A DNA stretch of 64,000 nucleotides from Epiperipatus broadwayi (Eukaryota; Onychophora; Udeonychophora; Euonychophora; Peripatidae). Location: positions 8,179,244 through 8,243,243 of the forward strand of contig JAQFVV010012418.1 of the NCBI GenBank assembly GCA_028023455.1, given 5' to 3'. Positions 1 to 11,870 of the stretch are shown piece after piece. The notes under the pieces were generated by a model that worked only from the letters and a program-made list of their open reading frames with translations, was not told the origin of the DNA and did no database searches. Numbering within the stretch: position 1 is the stretch's first letter; each line of letters starts with the position of its first letter. Made by a program: the position numbers and the translations under genes.

Positions 1-341
1 TATACCAGGTCCCATGTAAAGAATAATCCATAATTATAATAATATTTTGATATTTATATAAAAAAAGAATTTTGTGAAATTGATTACTAAAATACTATCT
101 ATCTGAATATCTTTTTGCTGTTACTGATATAATTTTAGTGCAAATATTACAGTAGGTGACAATAACTAACTATAATACTAAGATAAATAAAAGAAAAAAG
201 TAGTTTGTGTAAGTAATTACCTCTATATATTTATATGCATGTGCATATATAAATTGCCAACATATGTAATTAATAATATACATTTACACTTTCAAATTAA
301 AAGTTGTCATAGGTATTTTTTAAACATTTAAGAATAAATTA
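1..341. other. AT-rich background before the first transposon
   Basis: Low-complexity TA-rich sequence with poly-A and TATATA runs. No coding-like stretch or recognisable repeat boundary is visible until the terminal repeat that starts at 342. Confidence 0.6.
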
Positions 342-706
342 CACCTTTACCCCGCTTAGCGATGGCAATTGGTCCTCCAAAACTCATCGTTAAGCAAGAA
401 TATTGTTGACAGAATACGTATTTATAACGGGGGTCTATGGGGAAAAAATTGGTTAGTTCCTAAAGCTAAAAAATTACACTAACTTGGGAATAAAAAAACA
501 TATTAAAAAATTATTTATTGAATGCATTGTATAAAAATATGTAAAACCAAAACCCTTAATGTAATATGCTTGTGTAAACTATGCCGTATTATGCAGATAT
601 TCTCTTGAAATATGTATATACTGTACTATATATGTATGTACAGTATATATGAATATGTAAAAAGAAAAAAACTTAGCTTAATTTTTTGAGTTATCAGTTG
701 CACATT

Positions 707-793
707 CTAAGAGCTATTGCTGTCTTCTAAATCTTTTTCTGATCTTGGTTTTTTTGGAGGAGATGCATCAGATGTTGATGGCTGAGAATCCCT
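707..793 (-). pseudogene. C-terminal tail of a Tigger/Jerky-type transposase
   Basis: The minus strand reads an open tail containing DSQPSTSDASPPKKPRSEKD followed by LEDSNSS and a TAG stop (707-709). A Ser/Pro/Lys-rich tail with a PSTS...PPKKPR pattern is typical of the end of Tigger/Jerky/CENP-B-like transposases, after the DDE domain. Upstream (higher coordinates) a CCAG precedes the segment, and the rest of the catalytic domain is not recognisable, so this is a remnant. It lies inside the element whose ends carry TA duplications, in the orientation expected for its transposase. Confidence 0.6.
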
Positions 794-1493
794 GGAGAAA
801 AAGGTTAGAATGGATAGTTGACGTACTTCTTGAATTTTCTTTTCATACAACATGTTATATGGTCACATTATTTGACTGAAGGCACTTATTTAAAATTTTG
901 TATTGCAGTACATATTACTGTATACTGTATTTATGTTTATTACTTATTTAAAATTATTAAAATTAAAAAACAATGTTTAATTAGAAATTATTTAATTGAA
1001 AATAAAGACTTATTACTGTACACAGTAAATCGGTCAACTTTAGAAAAAAAATTCAACTTATTTTAAAAGAAAAAAAAAACCCAATTGTACTAATTTTCTA
1101 AAAACATATGCTAGGTTTATTTTTATTTTATTTTATATTTGCTATAAGTCGATTGTTGGAATCTTAATAAATACAGTATTTTTAGTAATCTAATAGTGCC
1201 CCCCCCTACCGTTCGTGTAGAAACTCATTAACATTTATTTTAAATACACAATGTTTTTCTTTTTAAACTTTTCTAAAAATGTTTTTCTTTTGATTTGAAA
1301 TAGCTTGAGTGTAAACAACATGTTTATTAATGAAGTTAGAAAATCAATAACTATTCTTACATAATTATCCAGGTGTTCTAAAAATAATATATCCTAAATA
1401 AGAAACATACCCACGCAGTTTAATATTCATATTTAGTGTTTTCCTGAAAGTTTGTGATATTTATATATTGGAGTATTTCATCATCTAATATAT

Positions 1494-1592
1494 GTGTTGA
1501 ATGTCTTTAGAAAAATTAAACTTTATTTAAATAATCCAAGTACTGTACATTATATTTAAATAAAGTTTAATTTTTCTAAAGACATTCAACAC
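1494..1592. repeat. Perfect 40-bp inverted repeat (hairpin)
   Basis: Bases 1494-1533 and 1553-1592 are exact reverse complements over all 40 positions, separated by a 19-base loop (1534-1552). The arms start with GTGTTGAATGTCTTTAG. Lack of any mismatch in a region where other repeats have diverged suggests recent formation or gene-conversion-like maintenance. It is nested in the Tigger-like element. Confidence 0.95.
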
Positions 1593-1609
1593 TTATATGT
1601 ATACAGTAT

Positions 1610-1925
1610 TATAAACAAATTAAAAATCCTTTTTCTTTTCAAAAATTTTATTTTCTTATCTCAATACTGAACATATATATATATATATACTGTATATACA
1701 GTATTTATATAATACAAAACTCCAACTGTTTATCTTCATACAGTCATTTTCAAGGATATCTCTCTCCCACTGCTATATCTTATTACTCTTTCTTTTACAT
1801 TTAATTACAAATCAACGTTGAAACGTTTGAGTTTTGTATAAATACATATACTGTATACGTTCAGTATTGAGATAAGTAAATGAAGTTTTTGAAAAGAAAA
1901 AGGATTTTTAATTTGTTGATATTAT
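1610..1925. repeat. Nested imperfect inverted-repeat element
   Basis: The segment from about 1612 to 1672, with AAATTAAAAATCCTTTTTC and TCTCAATACTGAAC, recurs inverted at about 1857-1918. The pairing continues inward: CAAAACTCCAACTGTTT on the left against AAACGTTTGAGTTTTG on the right. Arms total about 100 bp around a loop of about 90 bp containing pyrimidine-rich sequence. This looks like a MITE-sized hairpin nested in the 342-2318 element; its exact ends are uncertain because the flanks are TATA-rich. Confidence 0.75.
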
Positions 1926-2318
1926 TGTAGAACATATATACGTATTTTAAAAGAAAAAGTGGATGAACATTTGCTGTGTTATTTATTATATATGATGTAT
2001 ACAGTAGATTCAATAATTATAGATATTTTAAGTGTTTTATGAATAAAATATTGTATGTGTATACAATTACAGCAAAGTCATTACCTGTATACATATTACA
2101 ATAATATACGTTTGCTTCTGGATAAAATGAATTTAATATAGCTATCTCTGACATCATCAGTGATGCAAAATTCAAGTTGGCAGCCAAAAAATTTTTTTTA
2201 TTTTTCCCGATCGTTATAGCGAATAATCGATTGTACATCGAAGTAGTGGGTACAAATTGATGATGATCACTATTGCGAAATATCGCTAGGTAGACAATCG
2301 CTAAGCGGGGTAAAGATG

Positions 2319-2512
2319 TATTACATATAATCTAATTATTACTTCTACTATTTCTTTTGTTAATAAAGAAATGATATCTCTCACATGGAATGTCAAAACA
2401 CTTCATTTTTGGATAGTAGTAGCATTAACTTTGATAGGAAATGTTTTTACATATCATTTTAACCACAATTTTATTAAGAAGAGTATAATAAGCCATTATT
2501 AAAATGTCTATT
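2319..2512. other. AT-rich spacer between two mobile elements
   Basis: Unremarkable AT-rich DNA. Its last 12 bases (2501-2512, AAAATGTCTATT) recur at 3715-3726 and look like the left target duplication of the next element. Confidence 0.6.
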
Positions 2513-3714
2513 AACTGAAATACAAGCTTATTATGTATCTGTATCAATATATGTAATATACAGAGTATATGAGCACAGACTTTAACATGACCCACCATTC
2601 ACCAGCCTATCTCACAACACTGATACACCTAAACACATGTCGAAAAGATAAATAATCACCAATATATGTATTTCATGCTAAACCAGCAATCATCAGTTGG
2701 TTCAGATTATCATCTCTACACATATGTGCAATAAGTGCTCAGATATATATTAAGATAGCCAATCTTCATACTTTAATGGACATGCTTCAATTCACTCCAT
2801 ATTCCAACTCTTCAATTGTCCACGTTCCATCATTAGATTTTCAATTGGATGAACAGTTAAAGAATTGGAGTGTGGAGTGGATTGAAGCCTGTCCATTAAA
2901 GTATGAAGATGGGCTATCTTAATATATATCTGAGCATTTATTGCATATATGTGTAGAGATGATAATCTGGACCAACTGATGATTACTGGTTTAGCATCAA
3001 ATACGTACATTGGTGATTATTTATCTTTTCGACATGTATGTGTTCAGATGTATCAATGTTATGAGATAGAATGGAAAGTGGTGGGTCATGTGAAAGTCTG
3101 TGCTCATATACTCTATATATTACATATATTGATACAATATCAATAACTATGCGTTTTTAACACTTGTTAAAGAAGTTATATTTATTCATAATTTATTTAA
3201 AGCTTAGCGCTTTCAAAGCTCTATGGCTTCATACTCATAGCTGTGTGCAGTTGATACAGGTATATAATAAGCCTGTATTTCAGTTATTACATAGTAGAGA
3301 TGTCTACCCATCCCTTGTATATGTATTAAATGGATTATGTCCTATACATGAGGAGTCAAATTGACTTTAGATCATCATGGGTGTGACAAGAATCTTGGTT
3401 TCAGGGTGGCCTTTCAGTGTTTCCATCATCAGATTTTCAATTGGATGGATGGTTGAAGAGTTGGAATGTGGAGTGAATTGAAGTCTGTCCATTAAAGTAT
3501 GAAGATTGGCTCTCTTAATATATATGTGAGCACTTATTGCATATATGTATAGAGATGATAATCTAGACCAACTAATGATTGCTGGTTTAGCATGAAATAC
3601 ATATATTGGTGATTATTTATCTTTTCGACATATATGTGTTCAGGTGTATCAGTGTTATGAGATAGAGTGGAGAGTAGTGGGTCATGTGAAAGACTGTGCT
3701 CATATACCCTATAT
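2513..3714. mobile_element. Palindromic (fold-back) element, family B, with extra half copy
   Basis: About 2540-2828 and 2832-3137 are inverted copies of one unit of about 290 bp. Shared landmarks are the GAGCACAGAC/GTCTGTGCTC end, ATAATCACCAATATATGTA, and TTCATACTTTAATGGACA near the centre. A third copy of one arm lies at about 3425-3710, same orientation as the second. The spacer 3141-3424 is unrelated AT-rich sequence. The whole block is flanked by the 12-bp direct repeat AAAATGTCTATT (2501-2512 and 3715-3726), a likely target duplication. No coding capacity is visible. Length and flank suggest a composite or template-switched retroposon rather than a simple MITE; this interpretation is inference. 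Confidence 0.75.
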
Positions 3715-3742
3715 AAAATGTCTATTGTAAAACATATCTATC

Positions 3743-4689
3743 AAAATTTCACAATTAATATCAAATGACCAGCACCTCTTAAGCTTGTGTATAACTGTTG
3801 TTAAAATAGGCAAAACTCACTATACATATAGCCACAGAACAAGCTAGAGAAATCAATGGATGCCGGAAGGCTTGTGCATAAAATCCCCATCTAATGCTTA
3901 CTCATCCAATATCCCAAGACTAGTTTCTGGTTTATGGCCTTCATCAATGAGGAGCCTTGGATCTGAGAGTACTGCACCTAGATCTTAGGATCTAATGCAA
4001 CCCAGATCTTAGGATCTAATGCAACCCTGCAGCAGCCACCTTTTATCTCCATTTAACTACAAAACTATGAGTCTTAAACTGAAAACACCTTAATGTTTTC
4101 AACCAAGCCCATTAGCTTATATAGTGATATGGGTCTGAACTCAGTTCAGTACCCATAAATTTTCACGTCTTTGGTTCTTTAATAACCATAGCCACCACTA
4201 TCCTATTAGGCATGATTAGTTTTAAGCCAATAAACATCACATGACCACCACCTCTTATGCTTGTGTATAACTTGTTAAAACAATCCTGCCTAATAGGATA
4301 GTGGTGGCTATGGTTATTAAAGAACCAAAGACACCAAAATGTATGGGTACTGAAATGAGTTCCTATCCATATGACTATATAAGCTAATATGCTTGGATTG
4401 AAAACATTAAGGGGTTTTCAGTTTAAGACTCATAGTTTTGTAGTTAAATGGAGATAAAAGGTGGCTGCTGGAGGGTTGCATTAGATCCTAAGATCTAGGT
4501 GCAGTGCTCTCAGATCCAAGGCACCTCACTGACAGCCATAGGCCAGAAACTAGACTGGGGATATTGGATGAGTAGGGACTAGATGGGGATTTTATGCACA
4601 AGCCTTCTGCATCCATTGATTACTCTAGCTTGTTGTGTTTGGCAATATGTATAGTGAGTTTTGCCTGTTTTAAAAATTCACAATTTATA
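3743..4689. mobile_element. Palindromic element, family A, copy 1, with target duplications
   Basis: The element proper is 3761-4671. The left arm (about 3765-4220) and right arm (4280-4671) are inverted copies, meeting at CCACCACTATCCTATTAGGC and its complement. Between them (4221-4279) is a second partial copy of the element head (CATCACATGACCACC...). Flanks AAAATTTCACAATTAATA (3743-3760) and AAAAATTCACAATTTATA (4672-4689) match at 16 of 18 positions. The left arm carries a local duplication of a motif around AGATCTTAGGATCTAATGCA (near 3985 and 4010). The right terminus reads GTTTTGCCTGTTT, shared with the other copies. No open reading frame of note is present. Confidence 0.85.
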
Positions 4690-5930
4690 AATAAATATAA
4701 AATCATTGATTTTTAAAAATGTTTTTAATTTTTAAATTGTACAATAATGACTATTTTCTCAGCTTTATTCCTTTTCATGATATATTAACTTTATATCAAC
4801 AAATAATATTTTATCTTTGCATCAAATAAATTTGAAGCTATGAGAAAATTCTATCTTCAATCAAATAAAATTTCATTGTGGTGCCCATAATAATTAGCTT
4901 TTTAATCATGAATGCAATAAAAAATGAGAGAGAAAAAATTAGTATTATATTTCAATACTTTATTTTACATGTAATATTTAAACTGGGAAAACAGACATAA
5001 TAATCTAACAATTATTAGATTCTGGAAAAGATTGCAAGGGCATTTTAAAAATAAAGAAAAAAATAATTAAAGCACTAAAATGTGATAACCATTATTGTGT
5101 TATTTAAAAAATATTCTAATTCAAAATGCTTTCGTCATTATAAGAATATTCCTTTATAAAATAAATTAGTATACATAAGTGTAGTTACAAAATCAATTCC
5201 TTCAATTTTACATTTATCAATATCCTATGGAGAATGCTTACTATATCTATCTTCTGTCAACTTATTCAGAGTTTTTTTTTATTTATTTGATATTTCTTAC
5301 ACAATTTTTATTAATATAGTTTAATTCATATACAACCCAAGAAATTCTTCAAATATAATGTAAATTAAGAATCTTATATAAAAAAGAAATAATTCTAATG
5401 ATTTATTTAATAAATTAATGCACTAGCAGATTCAAAATATGCCATATACTTAAAATATATGATTTTTTTAAAAGGTTTAAATTAAAAAAAAAATCATTTC
5501 ACTAAGCATCCTTGTCAATAATAATAATTAAAAAAAAAAAACTTATCTATGTCTAAACATAGTGTATAAACTGCTTACTAATGAGCTTAATATAAATGTT
5601 GACGTTTTTTAGTGGTAATTTTAAACATTTCAATATTGAGAGCGCCATTTTAAAAACACATCATCAAGACTAATATTCCATGAAATCACAACTGATTAAA
5701 TTAAAATAAAGCACATAAGCAAAAAAGACAATTAACACATTCTAATATTTTCTAGTTTATTTTTGATGCATTTCATGTATTCATGTGATCAAGTTATTGA
5801 TTTTTTTTTTTGGAATTATTTAATTAGTAAAATTTTATTTATTTTACTGTGAACTCAAATATCACATTTGGTTTATTATGAGAATACAATTCAATTAAAT
5901 AAAAATTAAATTAACAAATGTATAGTGTAA
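4690..5930. other. AT-rich region without recognisable features
   Basis: About 1.2 kb of AT-rich sequence with poly-A/T runs. I see no coding-like stretch, no inverted repeat of note and no tRNA-like promoter here. Confidence 0.6.
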
Positions 5931-6260
5931 TATTAATTTTTAAATTTATTTTTGGTACAGGTACAGCATGTGATCGAAGTTTTTTAAAAAAATAATATGA
6001 ATAAATTAAAATTTTACTTTTTATTATAACGACTGTATTTTAACTAATGTACCATATTTTTAATTTATTTTTAGTGCACTGTAAAAATAATTTTTTATTG
6101 ATAAAAATGTTAATCTTTATGATGAAAGACATGTAGATGAATTTGCAATTCTATTATTGAAAATAAATCAAATAAAAATTAAGTAGATAAATCATATTTT
6201 AGTTGGTGTATGCATTTTCAAATTTATTTTTAGTGTACTTTAATATTTCATGTTTGAAGA
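5930..6260. repeat. Degenerate repeats sharing a TTTATTTTTAGTGYACT core
   Basis: Three related blocks near 5937, 6045 and 6200 share a pattern like TTTTAGTTNRTGTA then ATTTTNAATTTATTTTTAG followed by TGYACT or a variant. Related blocks recur at about 12131 and 12333. The spacing is irregular (roughly 100-165 bp), so this looks like a degenerate tandem repeat family or short fragments of one interspersed repeat. Confidence 0.5.
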
Positions 6261-6624
6261 GTATTTTTTTTTAAATATATAGTGAAACTGTAACCTTCCA
6301 ATCCCTTACCGTTTCATCAACCTAATAACTCACTCGTCTATACTAGGTTCAAACCTCATTTAAACATTTAAATATCTAAAATTAAGCTAAAATTTGCTAT
6401 CATGATTGTCTAAACAGCATTATATATTTACATATGAAAGAACGTTATAATTAGATAGGATAGAATTATAGCGTATTATTATCACGTAGTATTTTAATAA
6501 AAGAATTTATTAATGTCAGGAGTCAATTTATTAATAAATTTATTATTTTTAATTCGTATGTGGATATATAATCCAATCTATATTATAATGTATAGGGGTG
6601 CCATGATTAAAGTATGTTAAAGCC

Positions 6625-6780
6625 ATTATTTTGATTTAAAATATATTAAAAGGTATTTAAAAATATGTTAAAAGGTTTAATTTAAAATATATTAAAAGGT
6701 TTGATTTAAAATATATTAAAAGTTTATTAAAAAATATGTTAAAAATGTTTTCTTTAAAAAAAAAAATGTTAAAAGTTTTT
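6625..6780. repeat. AT-rich minisatellite, about 30-bp units
   Basis: Successive units contain TTTAAAATATATTAAAAGG or the variant AAAAATATGTTAAAAGG, repeated about five times with small indels. This is a simple tandem array with no coding potential. Confidence 0.75.
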
Positions 6781-6989
6781 AGAATTAAGTTTTAGTTAGT
6801 AACAGATTTTATTTTGTTGTAAACAAGAATGTAATTAATGGCCTCACCAGCATTAGATCAAATTAAGTTATTTTAAAATCTGGCTAATTGAAATTGCATT
6901 AGATAAAAATTTAGCTATTTTGAAATCTTACTAATTAAAATTTTTTATAACAAAATAGTTTTACAACAAAGACAGGGACCAGTACCATT

Positions 6990-7170
6990 AAATAGAAATT
7001 TATCAATAGATTTGAAATCAAAATTGTATGATTTTGTAAAATTTAATTAAATTTTAGAGTTAAGGAAAAGTTATAATACCCCAGAAACTTATCAGAAGAT
7101 TTAAAATCAAATTATAATGATTTGTAATATTAATTAAAATTTATAGTCCTGAGGCAAAGTTAATTCTTAA
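6990..7170. repeat. Two-copy tandem duplication of about 90 bp
   Basis: AGAAATTTATCAATAGATTTGAAATC (begins about 6995) recurs as AGAAACTTATCAGAAGATTTAAAATC at about 7084. Both are followed by a matching tail ending in a GGMAAAGTT motif. A similar CCCAGAAACTTAT...AGATTTA string also follows the partner repeat at 56531, so this duplication may border the large inverted repeat family. Confidence 0.6.
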
Positions 7171-7200
7171 AAGGTGTTAAGGCTTATAAGGTGAACATAT

Positions 7201-9960
7201 TGTAACACTCAGAATCGTCTATCTCGCTAACACACTGCAGAATTCAAACCCCAGACACGAAACTGAACATTCTAGGAGGGGTTGCCTTCTAGATATACTA
7301 AGTTCAAATCTAAAGTCCAAATTTCACAGCGCCATCTATGTGATAACACATCTGATGCCACTACTAGTATAACCTTTGACCGGTGCCTGGTGTTCAGGGA
7401 GAAACAAAAGACTCTATACTAAAAAAAGCTTGGGTGGCTAATTAACGTCTATGGATTTACAAAAGAAATGCAAAAAAATATATATAGACCGAGTCAGTGA
7501 TAGGAATCAATAAAATAAGATATCAAACTTAGTTTTAAATAATTTCACAAAATTTATTTATATATATAATGCCACTGTCTGCTTATATGAGACAGGGACG
7601 CGTATTAAATAATTGTTGGCATTATATTCCAATAAATGACAAAAGGTTTTAAAGCAAAGTGATATATTCTATTCCTCGGGCTAATAGCATTACGATAATG
7701 TGCTTGAAGAGATAGAAACATGTGTGAGGTGCTTTGAGCAATTATACAAGTTTAAGAAAATATTTGAAAATTAAGTGTTCTAAAATATTTATTGATTTCG
7801 AGAATAGCATGGACAAAAGCTTACTAAGCAACAAAGTGGGAATGTGATCAAAGCATTTATTCGATAATAATAATAATGTTACATTGGGAGGTCAGTATTG
7901 CTGATAATGAATTTATTAAAGTTGGAGGATGTGACACGTTTAAGTCATGGATGCTTTGTAAAATAAATATAAAATAAAACAATAATGGAATATTTGGAAT
8001 GATTACGGAGGGCATCTTGCCGCAAACCCACGGAAAGTATTTTATGAACAGCCGAAACTTAGCGACTGGGTGACCATTGTGTTTAATTCCCAGGTGTGTC
8101 ATTTATGGACACACTCTGCCTGGTAACTGCAATAAGCGAAGATAACGGACTTGGCCGTGTAAAGAATCCTTGGAAAAGTAAAACAAAGCAGTCTCAACAA
8201 CCAATTCACTTACCAGCAATACGAGACTAGTGTATATAAAACATACTGAATGGGTTTTACTTGGATTAAGAGAAATGCCCAATCAAATTCCCCGAAATTC
8301 ATTTAAAAGGGTCCGCACATTCTCGACATCAATGATGAACTTTGTAATTAAAGTAGAACACGGTAATTAAAATAGGAAAATGCATGCTTGTGGGTTTGAA
8401 AATTAAGTATAGATTTATATATGCAATCATGCATTAGGGGACACATTTAATCACTGACCTCGCACATACTCTCATATTAGATTAAAATCAATAACATGTA
8501 GATTTTAAACTATGTGATTATATTATATATTAAAGAAAAGAATCGCCCTTGAACGAGTGATTTGCAAAATAATAAAATTGGAAAATTATTTAGAAATTTA
8601 AAATATGTCTTCATAGCGGCGTCTTATTTTCACCAAAGGGAATAATTCACTCGGTCAAAGACGATTCTGACACATTATCATAATAAAATAACAGAAAGCT
8701 TAATCAATAGAAAATATTAACCCAAGGATAGAGAGCAAAATGTTGAGTATATTTAAACACGTTAAAGAAATACATAATGAAGTTATGTGAAATATCAGAA
8801 AACAATTTAAAATAGCTATAGCATGTTAGTTATCACAAGAGCTCTTGGGTTAATTTAGGGTTACCTCTGGAGAAGCATTTTAGGTAGATTGATGGTCGGC
8901 AGGTTTTTATATAATTTAACAGCAAAATCTGGAAATGTTCATATTTTTGGCAGCGGCAGCAGTTCCGGGGTTCCTTATGTGATAGCTTCCGATGGTCTGG
9001 AGCAGCGGCCGGCTATTCCAAGGGGACATAGCCATCTTGACGCCTCTACTCTGTCATGTCAAGGTTAGCAAATTATTAGAATAGAACTCAGAATGATTTC
9101 TCTTAGAAACATTAGAATGGAGAACAAAATAAAACCCTCCTTTTTATATTAGAAATTAACAACAGAACTGCCCTGGAGCATTACAAAAATATATCAGACT
9201 TATCAGCTATAATTAAATCTATCCGAATGTCTAAAGGAATTCAACATTAATTAATTTCTTTTGTTAATTTCCCTGTCGACATTCGAATTACAAACTAGAT
9301 TTAATTAAAAATTACTTTTATTAATTAAAGAAAACCTTAAGTGGACATCTGCTGTTTTTAGATAAACTTATATAATATTAACTAATTAAACTATTGTCCC
9401 TCATTTATTTTAACAGAAATATTTGGAATGACTTTTATTAAATTAAATGAAAATGATTTTACTTTTAAATTGCAATATTTGAATCTATTTACTAAACGAA
9501 TATTTACTAATGAATTTTATTTTAAATCAAAATATATTACGACGGTAATATATATTTGTAAATAGATTCAAACAAAATAACTTTAACAATTTATAATTTT
9601 GATATGTTTTAAAATGCATATCATAGTGTGTGCGCAATTACGACTTATATAACCTACTTTTTAATAAATCAAAATTATGTGAACATATACATAATCTATA
9701 ATCTTTTATTTATTTGGGAATGAGTTATATATATAATACGAGCATTGTACTCATGGTTTAAAATTAGGTGGGATTTTCGGTATATAAGTGTATTGCAGAC
9801 ACACTATGATAGATTGGGGTTCAAACTAAGGTATGAGGGTCGGAAGTAGGTGAGAAAAGGTGAAACGAAGATCTGCAAAGCAGACCTTACTGTTTCAATA
9901 TAAATAGACCATATTTTGAGCTTAAGAACAGACTCCATTTTTAATAGCATTTGCCACCAG
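7201..9960 (+). repeat. Large dispersed repeat R, copy 1 (inverted relative to 53430-56492)
   Basis: This block matches 53430-56492 in reverse complement at many collinear points. These include the AGAATCGTCTATCT end with AATTCAAACCCC (7212-7255), GGTGTTCAGGGAGA (7390), AACGAGTGATTTGC (8553), CACAAGAGCTCTTGGGTTAA (8834), AGTGGACATCTG (9340), and the ACACACTATGATAG/TATGAGGGT block (9798-9840). It has more CpG and slightly higher GC than the surroundings, especially 8940-9060. I find no transposase, polymerase or LTR in it, so its class is unknown. It could be a non-autonomous element, or part of a longer one whose coding part is elsewhere. Confidence 0.75.
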
Positions 9961-11870
9961 AATCTATGCCTGTTTGAACTTTGAAATGTCTGGCTAGAAA
10001 GGACAGTCTTGCTGTCACTCTGTAATGGACACGAGGATTTTGCTTTCATCCAACACCACAACTAGCATGCCGCCAGATGATCCATAGCCTAACTGCAAAA
10101 AGATTATATCACAAGCTGTCCAGAAAGGCCACTAACCTCCAGTTCAAGCACTTGCATTCAGTAAATTACTTTCAAAACCACAGAGCTCTGTGTCAATTCT
10201 TTGTCAAATTCTATATTAATTCTATATAACTTAGTTAAACTCTTAAATCTTGAATTCAAGTTAGCTAACTATCACTAAATGTAAATTTTTCTAAATGCCA
10301 AAGAATTTCTTAAATTCTATTTAATTTCATACTATCAAAATCTCTAAATGACCTGCTTGCTTTTAAAATTTATTTCATTAAGAAAATGAATTAATATTTT
10401 CCTAATTTAAAATTATATCATTCTGGTTATGTCTATATTTCTTTGTTGATTATTTAGTTAAAAATGTATTTGCAATATATGCTGATGCTTCAAAACAGCG
10501 AGCACTTAATTTCAATATTTTAAACATCTTCACATAATTATTTTATAGCATTGTCTTTCTGCATGCTGTTTCGAAATCCTCTTATATAAATAATAACGAA
10601 TCGCTCTGCACTCATTATTCTTAGTAATTATGGATTAATTTAATTTCATAATGTGGCTGTTTTAATCAAAAAGTTCCTAAACTTAAATGTATTTTGTACT
10701 AAGAATTAAACTAGCTCTGAGGATATTTATAAGTATATTTGCTAATTAATTTATTTTTAAAATCCCTCCAAATATACTTTTCCCTCCTTAAGATATTAAT
10801 TAATTGATAATATAACTGAGGAGATTGAAATGGATAAAGTAAAGATTATATATCTAATCCCATCTGTAGCATATATATATTACCATGCTACATAAGAGTT
10901 GGCTTCTATTGACAAAGCTAATAAGCTATCATTCTCGTATTTGTAATATTAAATTTATAACACTACTTTGCTTGGTGGATGCGATTTATTTCTTTAACTA
11001 AGTATTTTCTCATTTTGCTGCTATATATACATTTCATATTAAGATGGAGCCACAGTTAACCCAGCACATCTTCCTTTCATAGGTAGAGCAGTAGCAAAGC
11101 CTGAGTTTAACACCAGGTTAGTACGTAAGTCTCTCGCCACTTCTAAACTAAATGTTTCTTCCTCAGACAGCTTAACGATAGGTTCCAAGGTATGGTATTT
11201 GTCGCAAGAACTCTTGATCTACCAGTCCATCCACAGTAACTTTTATTATTGTTGTCTGTGCTATAGCACATTGGTACATCCAGAGTAGCAAACACTACCT
11301 CCTTATTGTGTTACATTCAGCATGTCTGAAATACTTTTGAAAGCCATGTTTAATCTAAGTTATTTGAGCTGATTTATTCGCTCATCTTTTAGATATAAAT
11401 ATCTGTAATAATAAAATGCATAATTAGTTGTTAATCAAGGCTTAGTCGAATTACTTATAGACAGCCACAAGTTAAAGAGGAGTTGACATATTTCTCTATA
11501 GACATGATGTAGTGATTACTTATCTATATTCTGATATAATTAATCTATAAGATGAAAACCTGTTAAACTCATCTTACTTAAAGCATAATTATTATTTGTA
11601 ACAATATATTTATAAAATCTGTATGAAGAGAATACACGAACACTCTTCAGCCATTAAATGCCTGCATGCATTTTTCATACGCTAATAAATTCTTTATATA
11701 TTTTATTTAAATTATGATTTATCAAACTAAATAACAGTTAAATTAATATAGTTCATTCTCGGTCTCATTCAATCCAATTTTAATTATTGATAAAATATAC
11801 ATGTAAAACCTATGCATTAATAAAGTCTCCATTAGGTAATTAGATATTAGATTAAATTAATAAGAGCAAT
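9960..11870. other. Mosaic noncoding region
   Basis: It alternates between AT-rich sequence and moderately GC-balanced patches (9960-10200 and 11040-11330). The patches look like old repeat fragments, but I could not align them to other parts of the window beyond short words. No open frame here resembles a known protein. Confidence 0.4.

Larger units (their letters stand above)
342..2318 (-). mobile_element. Tigger/pogo-like DNA transposon, internally deleted
   Basis: The left end reads CACCTTTACCCCGCTTAGCG and the right end, reverse-complemented, reads CATCTTTACCCCGCTTAGCG. The two differ at one base, and the match runs on for two more bases. Both ends are flanked by TA (340-341 and 2319-2320), the target duplication of Tc1/mariner/pogo elements. 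The element spans 1977 bp. Subterminal sequence with CGTTAAGC and CGATNNTTCGCTATAACG motifs resembles Tigger-type ends. It keeps only the last part of a transposase (707-793, minus). The middle is very AT-rich and carries two nested hairpins (1494-1592 and about 1610-1925). It cannot encode its own transposase, so it was mobilised in trans or was deleted after insertion. Boundaries are seen directly; the Tigger assignment rests on the TA duplication, the end motif and the transposase tail. Confidence 0.85.

Noticed and set aside
818-1066. 82-codon open frame inside the Tigger-like element
   Set aside because: Rich in Tyr, Ile, Lys and Leu as expected from AT-rich DNA, no motif, and on the strand opposite to the transposase remnant.
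2792-3364. Open frames on both strands over the family B palindrome
   Set aside because: They mirror each other because the sequence is an inverted repeat, and no protein family is suggested.
3761-4671. Calling family A a standard MITE
   Set aside because: Target duplications of 13-18 bp and the asymmetric head do not fit a fixed-duplication cut-and-paste superfamily.
9804-10061. 85-codon minus-strand frame
   Set aside because: It straddles the end of repeat R and unrelated flank; the homologous segment at 53500 does not keep the frame.
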